Shown here: in pieces, positions 1-10,304 of the stretch
Layout: each line of letters starts with the position of its first letter
Position numbering within the stretch: the first letter of the stretch is position 1
Assembly (NCBI GenBank): GCA_028023455.1
Contig: JAQFVV010006272.1
Coordinates: forward strand, 1,814,586-1,878,585
Direction: 5' to 3'
Length of the DNA: 64,000 bases
DNA from: Epiperipatus broadwayi
Taxonomy: Eukaryota > Onychophora > Udeonychophora > Euonychophora > Peripatidae
Translations under genes and position numbers: made by a program
The notes under the pieces: generated by a model
The model's database searches: none
Told to the model about the DNA's origin: nothing
What the model saw: only the letters and a program-made list of their open reading frames with translations

Positions 1-189
1 TCTATGGGTGATATTTTTTTATCACAAACAGATAAATAATTAAAGTAAATCAAATTATTATTATTATCATCACCCACATCATCATTGTTTACATTCATAT
101 GATTTATAAGAACATTTTGTTTCATAGTTAAAAAGTTATCTAAAAAATAGAAAACAGGGAACAAAAACTCATGGGAATGCTAGTGATTT

Positions 190-980
190 TAAATTAGTCA
201 ATCATGGATTTCTACAAGGGTCTGTACATAGACCTATTTTTCTTTTTATTCATAAAAATATTTTTGCATACTATTTGGATTCATCAACTTATGGGTTGGT
301 TGATAAGATTACTAATTCTTGTGATGCTAATCCATATAATTTTATAGAACAAATGATTAATAAAGGTTTGGCTTTAATTAATAATTGGCTTGTGTTAAAC
401 TGTCTAACAATTGATCATAATAAAATTAGTTATTATTTGTTCTTAATCTTCATATTCACTTAATATCTCAATTTATGGCAGTAGTATAGACACTTGTGGT
501 AATATTATTATGTTGATAAGTATCTTAGTGAAGTCATATTGCTTATCGATGTTCTTGGTTATGTCAAATTAACTATTTGTTTTATTATATAGTGACATTC
601 TTATTTAGATTAATTGTGTTGACTATTTATGCTGCATGGCATCAAAGGGTATTGTCTTATAATATCTCTATTTGGAGTCATACTGATTGCTCACTATCCT
701 CATTATTTATTTTTCAGAATTATAGAGTGCTTATCATTTTTGGTAAACTCAGATTGACTTTTATGCAGAATATCTATGACATTTTTTGTATACTGTTTGT
801 TAAACTTTATAAATATGGAGTGATAATTGATATATATCACTATTCTTTTATATCTTAAAGTTTTAATTTCTAATACTCATTTCGCTAAAAAATTTCAGAT
901 GGCATTAATAGAATTTCATTTGGAAAGTAGTTCTAGACTATTCAGTTGAAATGGTGTCAGAATGTTTAATTCTTTTATAG
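190..980 (+). pseudogene. Decayed LINE reverse transcriptase, C-terminal half
   Basis: A broken non-LTR retrotransposon RT relic. Around 200-240 the frame reads LQGSVHRPIFLFIH, a decayed version of the G-x-PQGSVLGPxLFxIY motif. At 275-463 an open frame contains LALINNWLVLNCLTIDHNK, resembling the I-x-NW-x-x-N-x-LxLNxxKT block that follows the YADD motif in Jockey/CR1-type LINEs. Across a frameshift, 640-860 reads SIWSHTDCSLSSLFIFQNYR, matching the xxWxxTxxxxLxxLQxxQNxxxRxI thumb region. About 880-960 recalls the C-terminal YNTR...GxxxYN region. The YADD catalytic motif itself is not recognisable. Several stops and frameshifts show it is dead. No 3' tail was identified before 1000. Confidence 0.6.
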
Positions 981-2049
981 TTATTTATTTACTAGATGAT
1001 GTTCATATTTTATTTCCTTTATATACAAAATATTTGCAACTTTAATAGCATATTGCATGAAATTCTTCTTTTTTATTATTGTATTAACCTTTGTAAATTT
1101 ATTCAGCGTATGTTTTTGCTGTGTACTCTAAGGTATTTTCAAGAATATCAGGTGAGCAAGCGTTAATCTAAAATAAATAACTAAGATACTCTGGAGGACA
1201 GCAGCATGCAGCTTGTATCATTTTATTCAGTGGGTCCTTCAAAGGGACTCTAATATAAATGTTGGTGTCAGGTTTGAGTCAGCCAGTCTTCTCTTCATCA
1301 AGTGGCTTCATTGGTTGAATTGTGCCATGCTGACAAATAAAAATAATATTAAAAAAATAAGAGTGGAATTCACTTTACTTTTGGAAAGGTATTAATAACA
1401 ATTTGAAATGTGGGAATAAATTATCATTACACACTAAAAATGTATAATATAGTCCATTTAGCTTGAGTTACCAATAGCTCATATTTTATATACATCATAA
1501 GATAACTTAACAGATGATGACTTAACATCAATTTAATTTAGCCTTTTATGTAAGTTGACCAATTCATCTTTCTGTATATTTAAAAACTATATATACAGCT
1601 CTGACCTAGCCTAAGATTTTCTTTTTTCCCTTTCAAAAAAATTTATTAGTTCTCAACTTGCAACTCTTTACTACCAATATGAATTCATATTTTATAGATA
1701 TGCTAATTAGAAAATGTTAGCCTCATTTATTATTTATGTTATATGCTAATTTTCTAGAGTGCATATTTTGACAAAGATAAAATAATAACAATGTACTGTC
1801 TGCATGTAATTATAAATTTTTAATAAATTTATTTATTAAAATAACATATATATGCTCATAGAGAGTTCACACCTTCTCTCACTCTAGAAAATAATCCTTA
1901 AATCTCTCAAGCCTTTGTGATTTCTCATACATGGTAAGGTTATTATTACAGATGAAAACATCATGGATGAAATAAATTACAGAATTAAACTTGGATCGAA
2001 TGCTTTTGAAAAAAATAATGTAATATTAAAAGAAAATATGTGTTTTACC
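981..2049. other. AT-rich intergenic or intronic stretch, no gene seen
   Basis: No convincing splice-flanked coding block, RNA gene or terminal repeat was seen. The open frame near 1213-1395 has no protein-like composition or flanking signals. The sequence is probably old repeat debris between two LINE relics. Confidence 0.5.
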
Positions 2050-2475
2050 AGTTTTTATTTGTAGAATCTGAGACTTGGACACTTAACACAAAAGCAATGC
2101 AGAAATTTAAAGACCATAAAATAAAGTATACAGAGATGTATTTTAGGAATAACAAGAAAGGTTTGAAAACAAAATACATGGAGCAGAGAACAAATATGTA
2201 TTACTGCAATCATTGAGAGAATTAAGACATTGCAGTGAAGCAGATGAAATGGTAAACTAAATTCCAGAGATAGTAAAAGATCTAAAAAGAGATCATGTCA
2301 GAGAGATAGATGAATAAGGAAATATGCTAGTATGATGTGGTGAAGGAATGCCAAAGATAGCAGACACTAAATTAAACTTGAGATACCTTCATCCTGCAAT
2401 GGATCAATAAAAGTTGAAAATAATAATAATGATGATGTTGTACAATAAATAAATAAATATTATTATCATTATCAT
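2050..2475 (+). pseudogene. LINE C-terminal fragment with simple-repeat tail
   Basis: At about 2064 the frame reads ESETWTLNTKAMQKFKDHKI, like the GSETWTLxxxxxxxLxxFE block near the C-terminus of many LINE RT proteins. The following YTEMYFRNNKK resembles the MRCYRRMLxI block. Stops and frameshifts follow. The fragment ends near 2410 and runs into an (AAT)n/(GAT)n-rich tail (about 2420-2475), a common LINE 3' end. It ends about 65 bp before the LTR element at 2540. Confidence 0.5.
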
Positions 2476-2539
2476 AATTCTTGTTTTAAAAAAAGATGAA
2501 AATGACTTAAAAATTAGAAATCAATAAAATTCAATGTAT

Positions 2540-4282
2540 TGTGACGACCACGTAAAGTCGTCGACACACATATATATTTATTAATAAAATTAGAAAGTAA
2601 TAAAGGTGAAATAAATTAGCTAATAAATTTTTTTAAAGAAAAAAGGAAGGGAAAGAAAAATTGAAATTCTAATGTCAAAATTACTGTGGATTTTGTAATA
2701 GTAAGAGAAGAGGAGGGGGGCTGCATAAATAAAGAAATGCATCTCTTTCTCTCTTGTAGGTCAAATGCTAGAAAGTTATTTTGTTTATTGTGGGAGAGGG
2801 GAAAAGGAAGCATAAAGAAATGCGTGTCTTCCCTCTCATTAAAAAAAAAATATATTATAACAAATTAAAATAAATGTAAAACGTAAATGTGAAAAAAATG
2901 AATGAATTGTAAACTTTAAATAAAATAAATGTAATATGTGATATATAAAAAGAAACAATATGGCCATAGGTGTGAAAGTCTGTTGGACAAATTAAATTCC
3001 ACGGACAAAGAAATGTTATCAACGGAAGATCTTTGCCTGATCTGTTAAATTAATTGGGACTTACATTCCAGCCACTAATTAAATAAAGAAACATAATGAT
3101 AAGAATTGGTTGGAAATCTAAGTCTTAATTAAAAATTTGAAAAACAACGAACAAAGAAAGAGATTAATAAAATTACAATTTTTGTCTGGCATTGCTAGTA
3201 GAGACTTTAGAGAAGCAACAGCTAAATGAAAATGGGAGAAGTGTGTGGCCAGTGGCGTTAAAGGACGTGGGTTCGGATTCAAGCCGTCTCATCACTGACT
3301 CACAATGTAAGATCTTTGCCTGACCTGCTAGAGGGACCGCCGCTTCTGTAGCTGTCAATTGAAACTCAACCTAAAGAATCAACCAGCAAACTGGATGAAA
3401 ATAACCCCACAAACTGAGGAAGTTAATGGAGAACCTAAGGAATCAACAAGCAAAAACTGGAACGAAATAACCCCACAAACTGAGGAAGTTAATCAAGAGC
3501 GCTCAGAAGAAATACCCATAGGACAATTACAACAAAGCCTAGGTAAAAGCATGCATGCATTTTCATTCGTCTACTATTCATAATTAAATATAAAATTAAT
3601 GATTTGATAAATAGAACTCTATCAACAGGACTTTAAGAACTTTTATATCTGATCTATTTTCATATATTTATTATAGCCAAGTATTTATAAGGGTGTGTTT
3701 ATTATTGTTATTATAATGTAATTTTTTATATAAAGTGTGAATATTAATATTAAACATATTTGTCATTAAATTTCCTATCCTTGCTTTATTCTTCTATCAC
3801 CAAGCTACGACAGGGGGGAAACTGTAAGTAGTGATTAAAGGGGCATACTGATTTGTTTAAGATATTCATGTGTTGCTTGTTCGTGCGGAATCCCAATTTT
3901 AAAAAATAAATAGCAAGCGCTGGACATTCGTTAAGTTTCTTTGAAATAGTTTGCTCTGTCCAGCAGCCGAGAGTTTTGGCTGGGAAAAATAACACCAAGA
4001 TAATATGTACGTATTGCCTTGGGGTTCAGTCAAGAGTATAGAGATGAAGTTAAATTTGTATCTGTATTAGCTCTCTGCTTGTATTGTAATGGTGTTGGTT
4101 AAAATAATGAATAAGATAATAAAGAATCCAAGTTGTAAACAATAAATGGATAGAAATAAAAGTTATGAAAAGAACAAGTGGATAGAATAAATAAGTATAA
4201 TATAGAATAAAATAATCGAAATAAATATAGTTGAAAGTACAAATAATTAAGCAACCGTACGAATAAACCAATTTCGGTTATA
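2540..4282 (+). repeat. 5' LTR of the gag-only element
   Basis: The 1743-bp repeat starts TGTGACGACC and ends GGTTATA, so the end is TA rather than the usual CA. Its first 30 bases form a hairpin (GACGAC at 2542-2547 pairing with GTCGTC at 2557-2562). It carries a conserved 75-codon ORF with an internal duplication at 3359-3583, followed by a splice-donor-like AG/GTAAAAG at about 3540. AATAAA-type signals are frequent and I could not single out the promoter or polyadenylation site. Confidence 0.92.
3359..3583 (+). CDS. Small ORF inside the LTR, unknown function
   Basis: About 74 codons, opening with a TTG or a downstream ATG (there is a Met at codon 13, WMKITPQ). It is present in both LTRs with only two amino-acid-level changes (IGQ/MGQ and a silent site). 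It contains two tandem copies of the block NW-x-(K/E)-ITPQTEEVN, from a 63-66 bp DNA duplication at about 3376-3505. It is hydrophilic and Glu/Gln/Thr-rich, with no membrane segment and no recognised domain. It may be an exon spliced to something, since AG/GTAAAAG falls near its end, or chance. LTR homogenisation alone explains its conservation, so coding is unproven. Confidence 0.3.
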   Translation: MKLNLKNQPANWMKITPQTEEVNGEPKESTSKNWNEITPQTEEVNQERSEEIPIGQLQQSLGKSMHAFSFVYYS

Positions 4283-4284
4283 AT

Positions 4285-4302
4285 TGGGGGCCAGTCCGGG
4301 AT
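4285..4302 (+). promoter_or_regulatory. Primer-binding site, tRNA-Pro-like
   Basis: The 18 bases TGGGGGCCAGTCCGGGAT begin two bases after the 5' LTR. They match the classical tRNA-Pro primer site (TGGGGGCTCGTCCGGGAT) at 16 of 18 positions, with mismatches at positions 8 and 9. This fixes the element's orientation as plus. Confidence 0.8.
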
Positions 4303-4692
4303 ATATTGTCACGTTTACAAGTTCAGCCCATTTGAATTCGAGTATAACAAAATTAATAGTTTATTCAATAATTAATAAACAAATCAAAAAATAGCTTGGT
4401 GGTAGACAAAGCAAGAAATAAAATAAATATTAGAGTGTAAAAGGAGAGAAAGAGAACGTAATATAACGTGGGAAGTTAGGTTGTAAATTGGGGACAGTTG
4501 CGGAGGGGTCTTGAAGGCAGGCGTGGGTGAGTGAATGATTAGTGAGTGAGACGGGGAGAGCCGAGCAAACGTACCTAGTGTCCGTGAAATATAAAGTTAG
4601 TAAAGTAATATAATCCTATAAGGATAAGGTTAGATAGTAAAGCTGTAGAATAAAATATAAGTGGTTAATTAGTGTGTGTATGTTAAATAAAT

Positions 4693-5178
4693 TTGATGCA
4701 CACCAGGTCAAAATTAAAAATGGACGCTCTAGGGGGCGAAATTGGAAAAACCTCTGAAGAACTAATGGAACCGTCCGAAGAAATAGCTAGTGACGGAGAT
4801 ATAGAAATTAGAAAGGGAATGGAGACAGTGGTTGATGATAAAATTAAAATAGAAAGCTATAATATAATGGATATGTTCACGAAATTAATGGAACGCCAGC
4901 AAAGGTTGTTTATGGAAATGAGGGAAATAGGTGGAAGAAATAGTAGGAAGGTAGAAGAGTTGGACGAACGACTAAGTAAGAATTTTAACCAAAAATTTGA
5001 AGAAGTAAATGACGAGATGGAGTATGTGAAGGGTAAGATGGAAACGTTAGGCCAAGAAGTAGAAAATTTGAAAACGGAACAAGATGAGAAATTAAAGACT
5101 ATAGCGGATGAAACTGAGAAAATCATAGAGAATATGAGAATAGGCATCAATCAGTTTCAGGAACAGTTGAAAAGCTAG
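4693..5178 (+). CDS. Gag-like protein, N-terminal coiled-coil part
   Basis: 161 codons from ATG at 4693 (a second ATG follows immediately) to TAG at 5176. The sequence is strongly charged. Residues about 55-160 are heptad-like (LMERQQRLFMEMREI, then VEELDERLSKNF, later EYVKGKMETLGQEVENLK), predicting a long coiled coil for particle assembly. The next ORF is open upstream of its ATG in the -1 frame through this stop. One -1 shift or single-base indel near 5160-5178 would therefore join the two into one gag, with the coiled coil continuing as VEKLEVKVREGEN. Whether the shift is programmed or a mutation cannot be told; no classical slippery heptamer is clear. Confidence 0.75.
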   Translation: MMHTRSKLKMDALGGEIGKTSEELMEPSEEIASDGDIEIRKGMETVVDDKIKIESYNIMDMFTKLMERQQRLFMEMREIGGRNSRKVEELDERLSKNFNQKFEEVNDEMEYVKGKMETLGQEVENLKTEQDEKLKTIADETEKIIENMRIGINQFQEQLKS

Positions 5179-5204
5179 AAGTAAAGGTAAGAGAAGGGGA
5201 GAAT

Positions 5205-6071
5205 ATGACAGAAGTAGCCAAGACTAATAATAAAGAGCAGAGAGGTGTGAGCGAATGCATGTACGCAGGCAGTGGAGATAACCCTGTAAATCCCGCTACA
5301 GTGAACCAGTTTTTAAAAATTCGGGTCTTCTCTGGATACGTGGGGGAAAGCCCAATAGAGCATCTTGGTAGCCGAGAGAGGTATTTCACAGTAAACTGGC
5401 TGAGTGACGAGGCCATGATCGCCATTGCATGTAGTCATATACAAGGTGCCGCACAATCTTGGTTGGATTCATTATTTAACAAACCAAATACGTTTATGGA
5501 GTACAAAGATGCCTTACTCGCCAGCTACTGGAGTGAAGATCATCAGGAAAATATTTTACATCGGACAACACAAGACAAATGGAGGCCTGGGGAGCCGTTC
5601 ACCCCATTTTTCCATCGCCAAGTGGTGAAGTTACGGGCGCTCACAGCCCATCCTTTGTCGGAGCGACAAATCATTCGGATAACAAGGCACAATTTTACTC
5701 ATAATATAGAACAGATGCTCATAGGCACTGAAAGGAAGACTGTCGAGCAGGTTGCCGAGTTGCTGAATGCGTTCGACAGCACTAGCCCTAATTACAAGGC
5801 GGAGGATCGGGGATTTAAACCCCAGCCCAACGATCCGCACATCGGAAGAATGCAATACAATCCTCATCACGATTATTGGGAAGGAAGCCAGGCATTTCCT
5901 GATAGATACAAAAGGGCTGAAATGTCCGAACAGACCGGAAGGAGTTCAGATCTCAATCATCCATATGAGCAAGCCGACTCTAGAGGACATCGAAACAGTG
6001 TTCCAGGTCCCAGCGCAAGTGGATATAAATATAGTAGAAAAAATGATAAGAAACCCCCAGACAAAAACTAA
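5205..6071 (+). CDS. gag: Gag capsid-like domain (retrotransposon gag family)
   Basis: 288 codons from ATG at 5205 to the stop at 6069. Residues about 28-190 look like a Ty3/gypsy capsid: FLKIRVFSGYVGESPIEHL, then AMIAIACSHIQGAAQSWLDS (the large hydrophobic helix with A-x-x-W), then YKDALLASYW...GEPFTPFFHRQVVKLR (the FxxxFxxxxRxxxxLR helix), then MLIGTERKTVEQVAELLNAF. The C-terminal ~90 residues are polar and basic. No CCHC zinc knuckle is seen, so nucleic-acid binding may rest on the basic tail (RKNDKKPPDK). The reading frame ends before any protease, and 1.1 kb of non-coding DNA follows. ORF integrity and low LTR divergence suggest recent mobility. Confidence 0.85.
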   Translation: MTEVAKTNNKEQRGVSECMYAGSGDNPVNPATVNQFLKIRVFSGYVGESPIEHLGSRERYFTVNWLSDEAMIAIACSHIQGAAQSWLDSLFNKPNTFMEYKDALLASYWSEDHQENILHRTTQDKWRPGEPFTPFFHRQVVKLRALTAHPLSERQIIRITRHNFTHNIEQMLIGTERKTVEQVAELLNAFDSTSPNYKAEDRGFKPQPNDPHIGRMQYNPHHDYWEGSQAFPDRYKRAEMSEQTGRSSDLNHPYEQADSRGHRNSVPGPSASGYKYSRKNDKKPPDKN

Positions 6072-7196
6072 GCCGAAAGAAATAAATGGACGGAAATGTC
6101 AGTTCAGTGAAACGGATAATGTCATGGGATCACGAGAAATAAAGTTAATTTTTTTTAAAAATATATGACAGGTGGGGCAAATCGTCTCACGACAAAAATC
6201 AAAGTTACTTTAATAAACAAAAAAAAAAGGGAGTAGTGTTCACGGAGGGAAATTAATGATAGACTTTTTTTTATGTGTATGATAGACTTAATGAGCTATA
6301 ATAAACAAAAATAATAATAATGATATTCACGGAGTAAAATCAATGATAAACTTAATGAGTATTTATGTGCAGTCAAGCACAGCAAGACCAATGTAAATAA
6401 AAGTAATAACAAAAAAAAAAAAGAAATCTATAAATAATTTATTCGTATCACAATCTGTCAGGTATAAATGCAGATAGAATTAACAATTAAATAGAAGTAA
6501 AAATAAAAATAAGAATCGTTTAGGCTCATTAAAGAGCCATTGAACAACAGTGATAATGCTTAAATGATAGATATCACTGATAGGTGCATGAGGTTGCAGA
6601 TTGAGGCATATATGTGTGTGTGTATGCATTATGTTTGGGTCGTATTTTGAGCTTGATTCAGCCGTCTCTTCGCACTTTAGATTCTCATGGCTCTCAATGG
6701 TTAAACTTTTAAATGAAGTGCCAGTAAGAATCCTGGACTCATTATATAATAAGAATTAGTGTCCCAATATAATAAGAATTAGTGTCTCAAAATAAATAAA
6801 TGAAGAAATAAGAATTAGTGCCTCGAATAAAATAAATAAATAAATCAAGAATAAGAATTTGTTGTTTGCGCAAGATGAACAGGCAGTAGAAATATCCTGC
6901 TGTCCACATGCTTTAAACCCCTGTTATGTTTTTTTTGATAGAGTTAAGTTATGCCATGGTCTCGTATGCGTTGAGATTAAATTGGTTGATCAGCCAAAAT
7001 CGATGGGAAAGAATTGTGTAGCTTTACCTAGCTGTCTCTCTGCAGTCATCCTCATGATCATTATCACTCGTCATGACAGAGTGGGAAAGTATGTAATAAA
7101 AGCAGAAGTAAGAGTTGAAAGCAAAGAATTAAAATAGGCTCTCATCTCAGACTAGATTCGACCCGATTTTAATTCTCAAAAACAGGCGGAGTGTAA
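6072..7196 (+). other. Non-coding interior of gag-only element with short repeats and PPT region
   Basis: No pol-like ORF. It holds two imperfect copies of a 'TTCACGGAG...AATGATA(A/G)ACTTAATGAG' block (about 6238-6295 and 6322-6360) and four copies of AATAAGAATT(A/T)GTG spaced irregularly between 6745 and 6862. The interior ends AAAAACAGGCGGAGTGTAA directly before the 3' LTR. This is the position of a polypurine tract, although it is only moderately purine-rich. An ORF at 6859-7137 shows no recognised domain. Confidence 0.6.
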
Positions 7197-8935
7197 TGTG
7201 ACGACCATGTAAAGTCGTCGACACACATATATATTTATTAATAAAATTAGAAAGTAATAAAGGTGAAATAAATTAGCTAATAAATTTTTTTAAAGAAAAA
7301 AGGAAGGGAAAGAAAAATTGAAATTCTAATGTCAAAATTACTGTGGATTTTGTAATAGTAAGAGAAGGGGAGGGGGGCTGCATAAATAAAGAAATGCATC
7401 TCTTTCTCTCTTGTAAGTCAAATGCTAGAAAGTTATTTTGTTTATTGTGGGAGAGGGGAAAAGGAAGCATAAAGAAATGCGTGTCTTCCCTCTCATTAAA
7501 AAAAAAAAATATTATAACAAATTAAAATAAATGTAAAACGTAAATGTGAAAAAAATGAATGAATTGTAAACTTTAAATAAAATAAATATAATATGTGATA
7601 TATAAAAAGAAACAATATGGCCGTAGGTGTGAAAGTCTGTTGGACAAATTAAATTCCATGGACAAAGAAATGTTATCAACGGAAGATCTTTGCCTGATCT
7701 GTTAAATTAATTGGGACTTACATTCCAGCCACTAATTAAATAAAGAAACATAATGATAAGAATTGGTTGGAAATCTAAGTCTTAATTAAAAATTTGAAAA
7801 ACAACGAACAAAGAAAGAGATTAATAAAATTACAATTTTTGTCTGGCATTACTAGTAGAGACTTTAGAGAAGCAACAGCTAAAAGAAAATGGGAGAAGTG
7901 CATGGCCAGTGGCGTTAAAGGGACGTGGGTTCGGATTCAAGCCGTCTCATCACTGACTCACAATGTAAGATCTTTGCCTGACCTGCTAGAGGGACCGCCG
8001 CTTCTGTAGCTGTCAATTGAAACTCAACCTAAAGAATCAACCAGCAAACTGGATGAAAATAACCCCACAAACTGAGGAAGTTAATGGAGAACCTAAGGAA
8101 TCAACAAGCAAAAACTGGAACGAAATAACCCCACAAACTGAGGAAGTTAATCAAGAGCGCTCGGAAGAAATACCCATGGGACAATTACAACAAAGCCTAG
8201 GTAAAAGCATGCATGCATTTTCATTCGTCTACTATTCATAATTAAATATAAAATTAATGATTTGATAAATAGAACTCTATCAACAGGACTTTAAGAACTT
8301 TTATATCTGATCTATTTTCATATATTTATTATAGCCAAGTATTTATAAGGTGTGTTTATTATTGTATAATGTAATTTTTTATATAAAGTGTGAATGTTAG
8401 TATTAAACATATTTGTCATTAAATTTCGTATCCTTGCTTTATTCTTCTATCACCAAGCTATGACAGGGGGGAAACTGTAAGTAGTGATTAAAGGGGCATA
8501 CTGATTTGTTTAAGATATTCATGTGCTGCTTGTTCGTGCGGAATCCCAATTTTAAAAAATAAATAGCAAGCGCTGGACATTCGCTAAGTTTCTTTGAAAT
8601 AGTTTACTCTGTCCAGCAGCCGAGAGTTTTGGCTGGGAAAAATAACGCCAAGATAATATGTACGTATTGCCTTGGGGTTCAGTCAAGGGTATAGATATGA
8701 AGTTAAATTTGTATCTGTATTAGCTCTCTGCTTGTATTGTAACAACGTTGGTTAAAATAATGAATAAGATAATAAAGAATCCAAGTTGTAAACAATAAAT
8801 GGATAGAAATAAAAGTTATGAAAAGAATAAGTGGATAGAATAAATAAGTATAATATAGAATAAAATAATCGAAATAAATATAGTTGAAAGTACAAATAAT
8901 TAAGCAACCGTACGAATAAACCAATTTCCGTTATA
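7197..8935 (+). repeat. 3' LTR of the gag-only element
   Basis: 1739 bp, with the same ends as the 5' LTR (TGTGACGACC...CCGTTATA). Notable differences are a few short indels in A or TTA runs and scattered substitutions. The small ORF is intact here at 8017-8241. It is followed by the second copy of the GTAT target duplication. Confidence 0.92.
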
Positions 8936-8939
8936 GTAT

Positions 8940-9790
8940 AATTTAGAAAAATTAAAATTAAAAAAAAAGTATTTATAAATAATTCAAAATTAATGTTAGT
9001 TTTAAAATATATATATTAAAACTATATAGAAAAAAATTCACAATTTGTTCAAATGAACAAAACATCTTATACATATAAAAGCATTTAAGTCAAAATGCAT
9101 ACCATAAAAATAAACTTTATAGAATCTATTTATAATTGCATGTTATTTGCTAATTCAACCATAAATATTTTCAAGTGTTTTTAAATAAAAATCAGTAATA
9201 GTAAAAAAAATAATTAATTATTGCTTTCATATGCAGTATGATTATTATTTGTTAATGTCAAGTCAAGTAAATATAAGAATAACATTTCTTCAAAATGAGC
9301 TATCACTTATTTGATTTTTTTTTTTACCTACTCTACACACACATATATATATATATATTGATAATGAAAATTTTCATAAATTATATACATAAATATAGTT
9401 TTTAGATTCTTTTATGAATGCATTTTTTTATTCCTGTAAGAGAACAGAAATTTCATCATGATTTCAACTGATTCTGTTATTACCGTGGTGTTTCTGGTTA
9501 TGTCTAGTAAAATCAATTATTATTGATCCATTCATATTACCTAAACAGATGAAATCCAGATAAATATCAGTGCTATATTATCTTCAAGAGAAAACTGTAA
9601 TCATATACCATACATATATGTTATATTAAATATATAATTAAAGAGAGGGAGAAAAAATGACAGAAAGATAGCAATAATATAGAAATTGAATATAAAAATA
9701 GAATATTAATCAATATGCATGTATACATTAATTTTAAACGGTATGTTAAAAATATAAATCTAATACAGTTAAAAATATTATTATGCTTAC
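8940..9790. other. AT-rich stretch, no gene seen
   Basis: Simple AT-rich DNA with a CA/TA microsatellite near 9335-9358. A pyrimidine-rich acceptor-like site on the minus strand (about 9445) leads into frames that stop at once, so no further CTC1 exon could be supported here. Confidence 0.5.
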
Positions 9791-9871
9791 CTGCAATGGT
9801 TCTTTTAATGAAGAAAACGAAAGAATCTGTATAGATGACAAACTGCAGCAATACAAATGAATCTTGCTATC
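9791..9871 (-). CDS. CTC1: CTC1 exon, C-terminal OB-fold part
   Basis: 81 bp, phase 0 to 0, 27 codons. Acceptor: T-rich tract then ATAG just above 9871. Donor: TTGCAG/GTAAGC just below 9791. The peptide HLYCCSLSSIQILSF matches the human CTC1 segment with the pattern YCC-x-x-SS-x-x-QVLSF (human region about residue 990-1005, from memory). This is the most C-terminal exon found. No later exon was recognised before position 1, so the gene probably continues beyond the window or its last exons lie in sequence I could not resolve. Confidence 0.75.
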
Positions 9872-10304
9872 CTATAAAAAAAAGTTACAACATTAAATGT
9901 ATATATCAAAAGATTAAGTAAACTGAAAATAATATTACAAACAAAAAAATGGTTTCACTAACTTTTCTATTATTTTGTTTTATTGAATAATTTTCTTTGC
10001 ATTTGTTTAAAATTTAAGAGTTGTCTGAAAATAATAGTACACCAACTAGATTTCTAAGGCATATTTAGATTAATACTTATATTTTTATATTAGAATATGC
10101 ATATAAGTGAGTGCTTATTATGTATACATTTGTATTTCATCATTTATATTCTTTTAATATAAAATGATAAGTTTCGAATAATATTAGCATATGGATTTAA
10201 AGTATGAAATATTATTATGGAATATGCAATGTGTGTACATATCTATACACATATATGTATATCTAGAATTATTTACTATTCATATTCATATACTAATGTT
10301 TGCC

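Larger units (their letters stand above)
2536..8939 (+). mobile_element. Gag-only LTR retrotransposon (complete, young, non-autonomous)
   Basis: Two near-identical LTRs (2540-4282 and 7197-8935) bracket a 2.9-kb interior. The 4-bp target duplication GTAT lies at 2536-2539 and 8936-8939. By eye the LTRs differ at roughly 25-30 sites in 1.74 kb, so the insertion is recent. Just inside the 5' LTR is a tRNA-Pro-like primer-binding site. The interior encodes only a gag-like protein, split by a frameshift. No protease, RT, RNase H or integrase motif is present in any frame, so reverse transcription would need a helper element. The layout matches terminal-repeat gag (TR-GAG) elements, described mainly in plants. 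Family: Ty3/gypsy-like by gag type and primer tRNA, inferred. Confidence 0.9.

Noticed and set aside
2616-2868. Paired ORFs on both strands repeated at 7273-7525
   Set aside because: They lie in the LTRs and are low-complexity; their repetition only reflects LTR duplication.
5425-6168. Overlapping ORFs in other frames of gag
   Set aside because: Shadows of the capsid frame; no domain, and the capsid frame fits the family.
8940-9790. Search for the CTC1 exon after 9791
   Set aside because: The only strong acceptor (near 9445, minus) opens frames that stop within a few codons.
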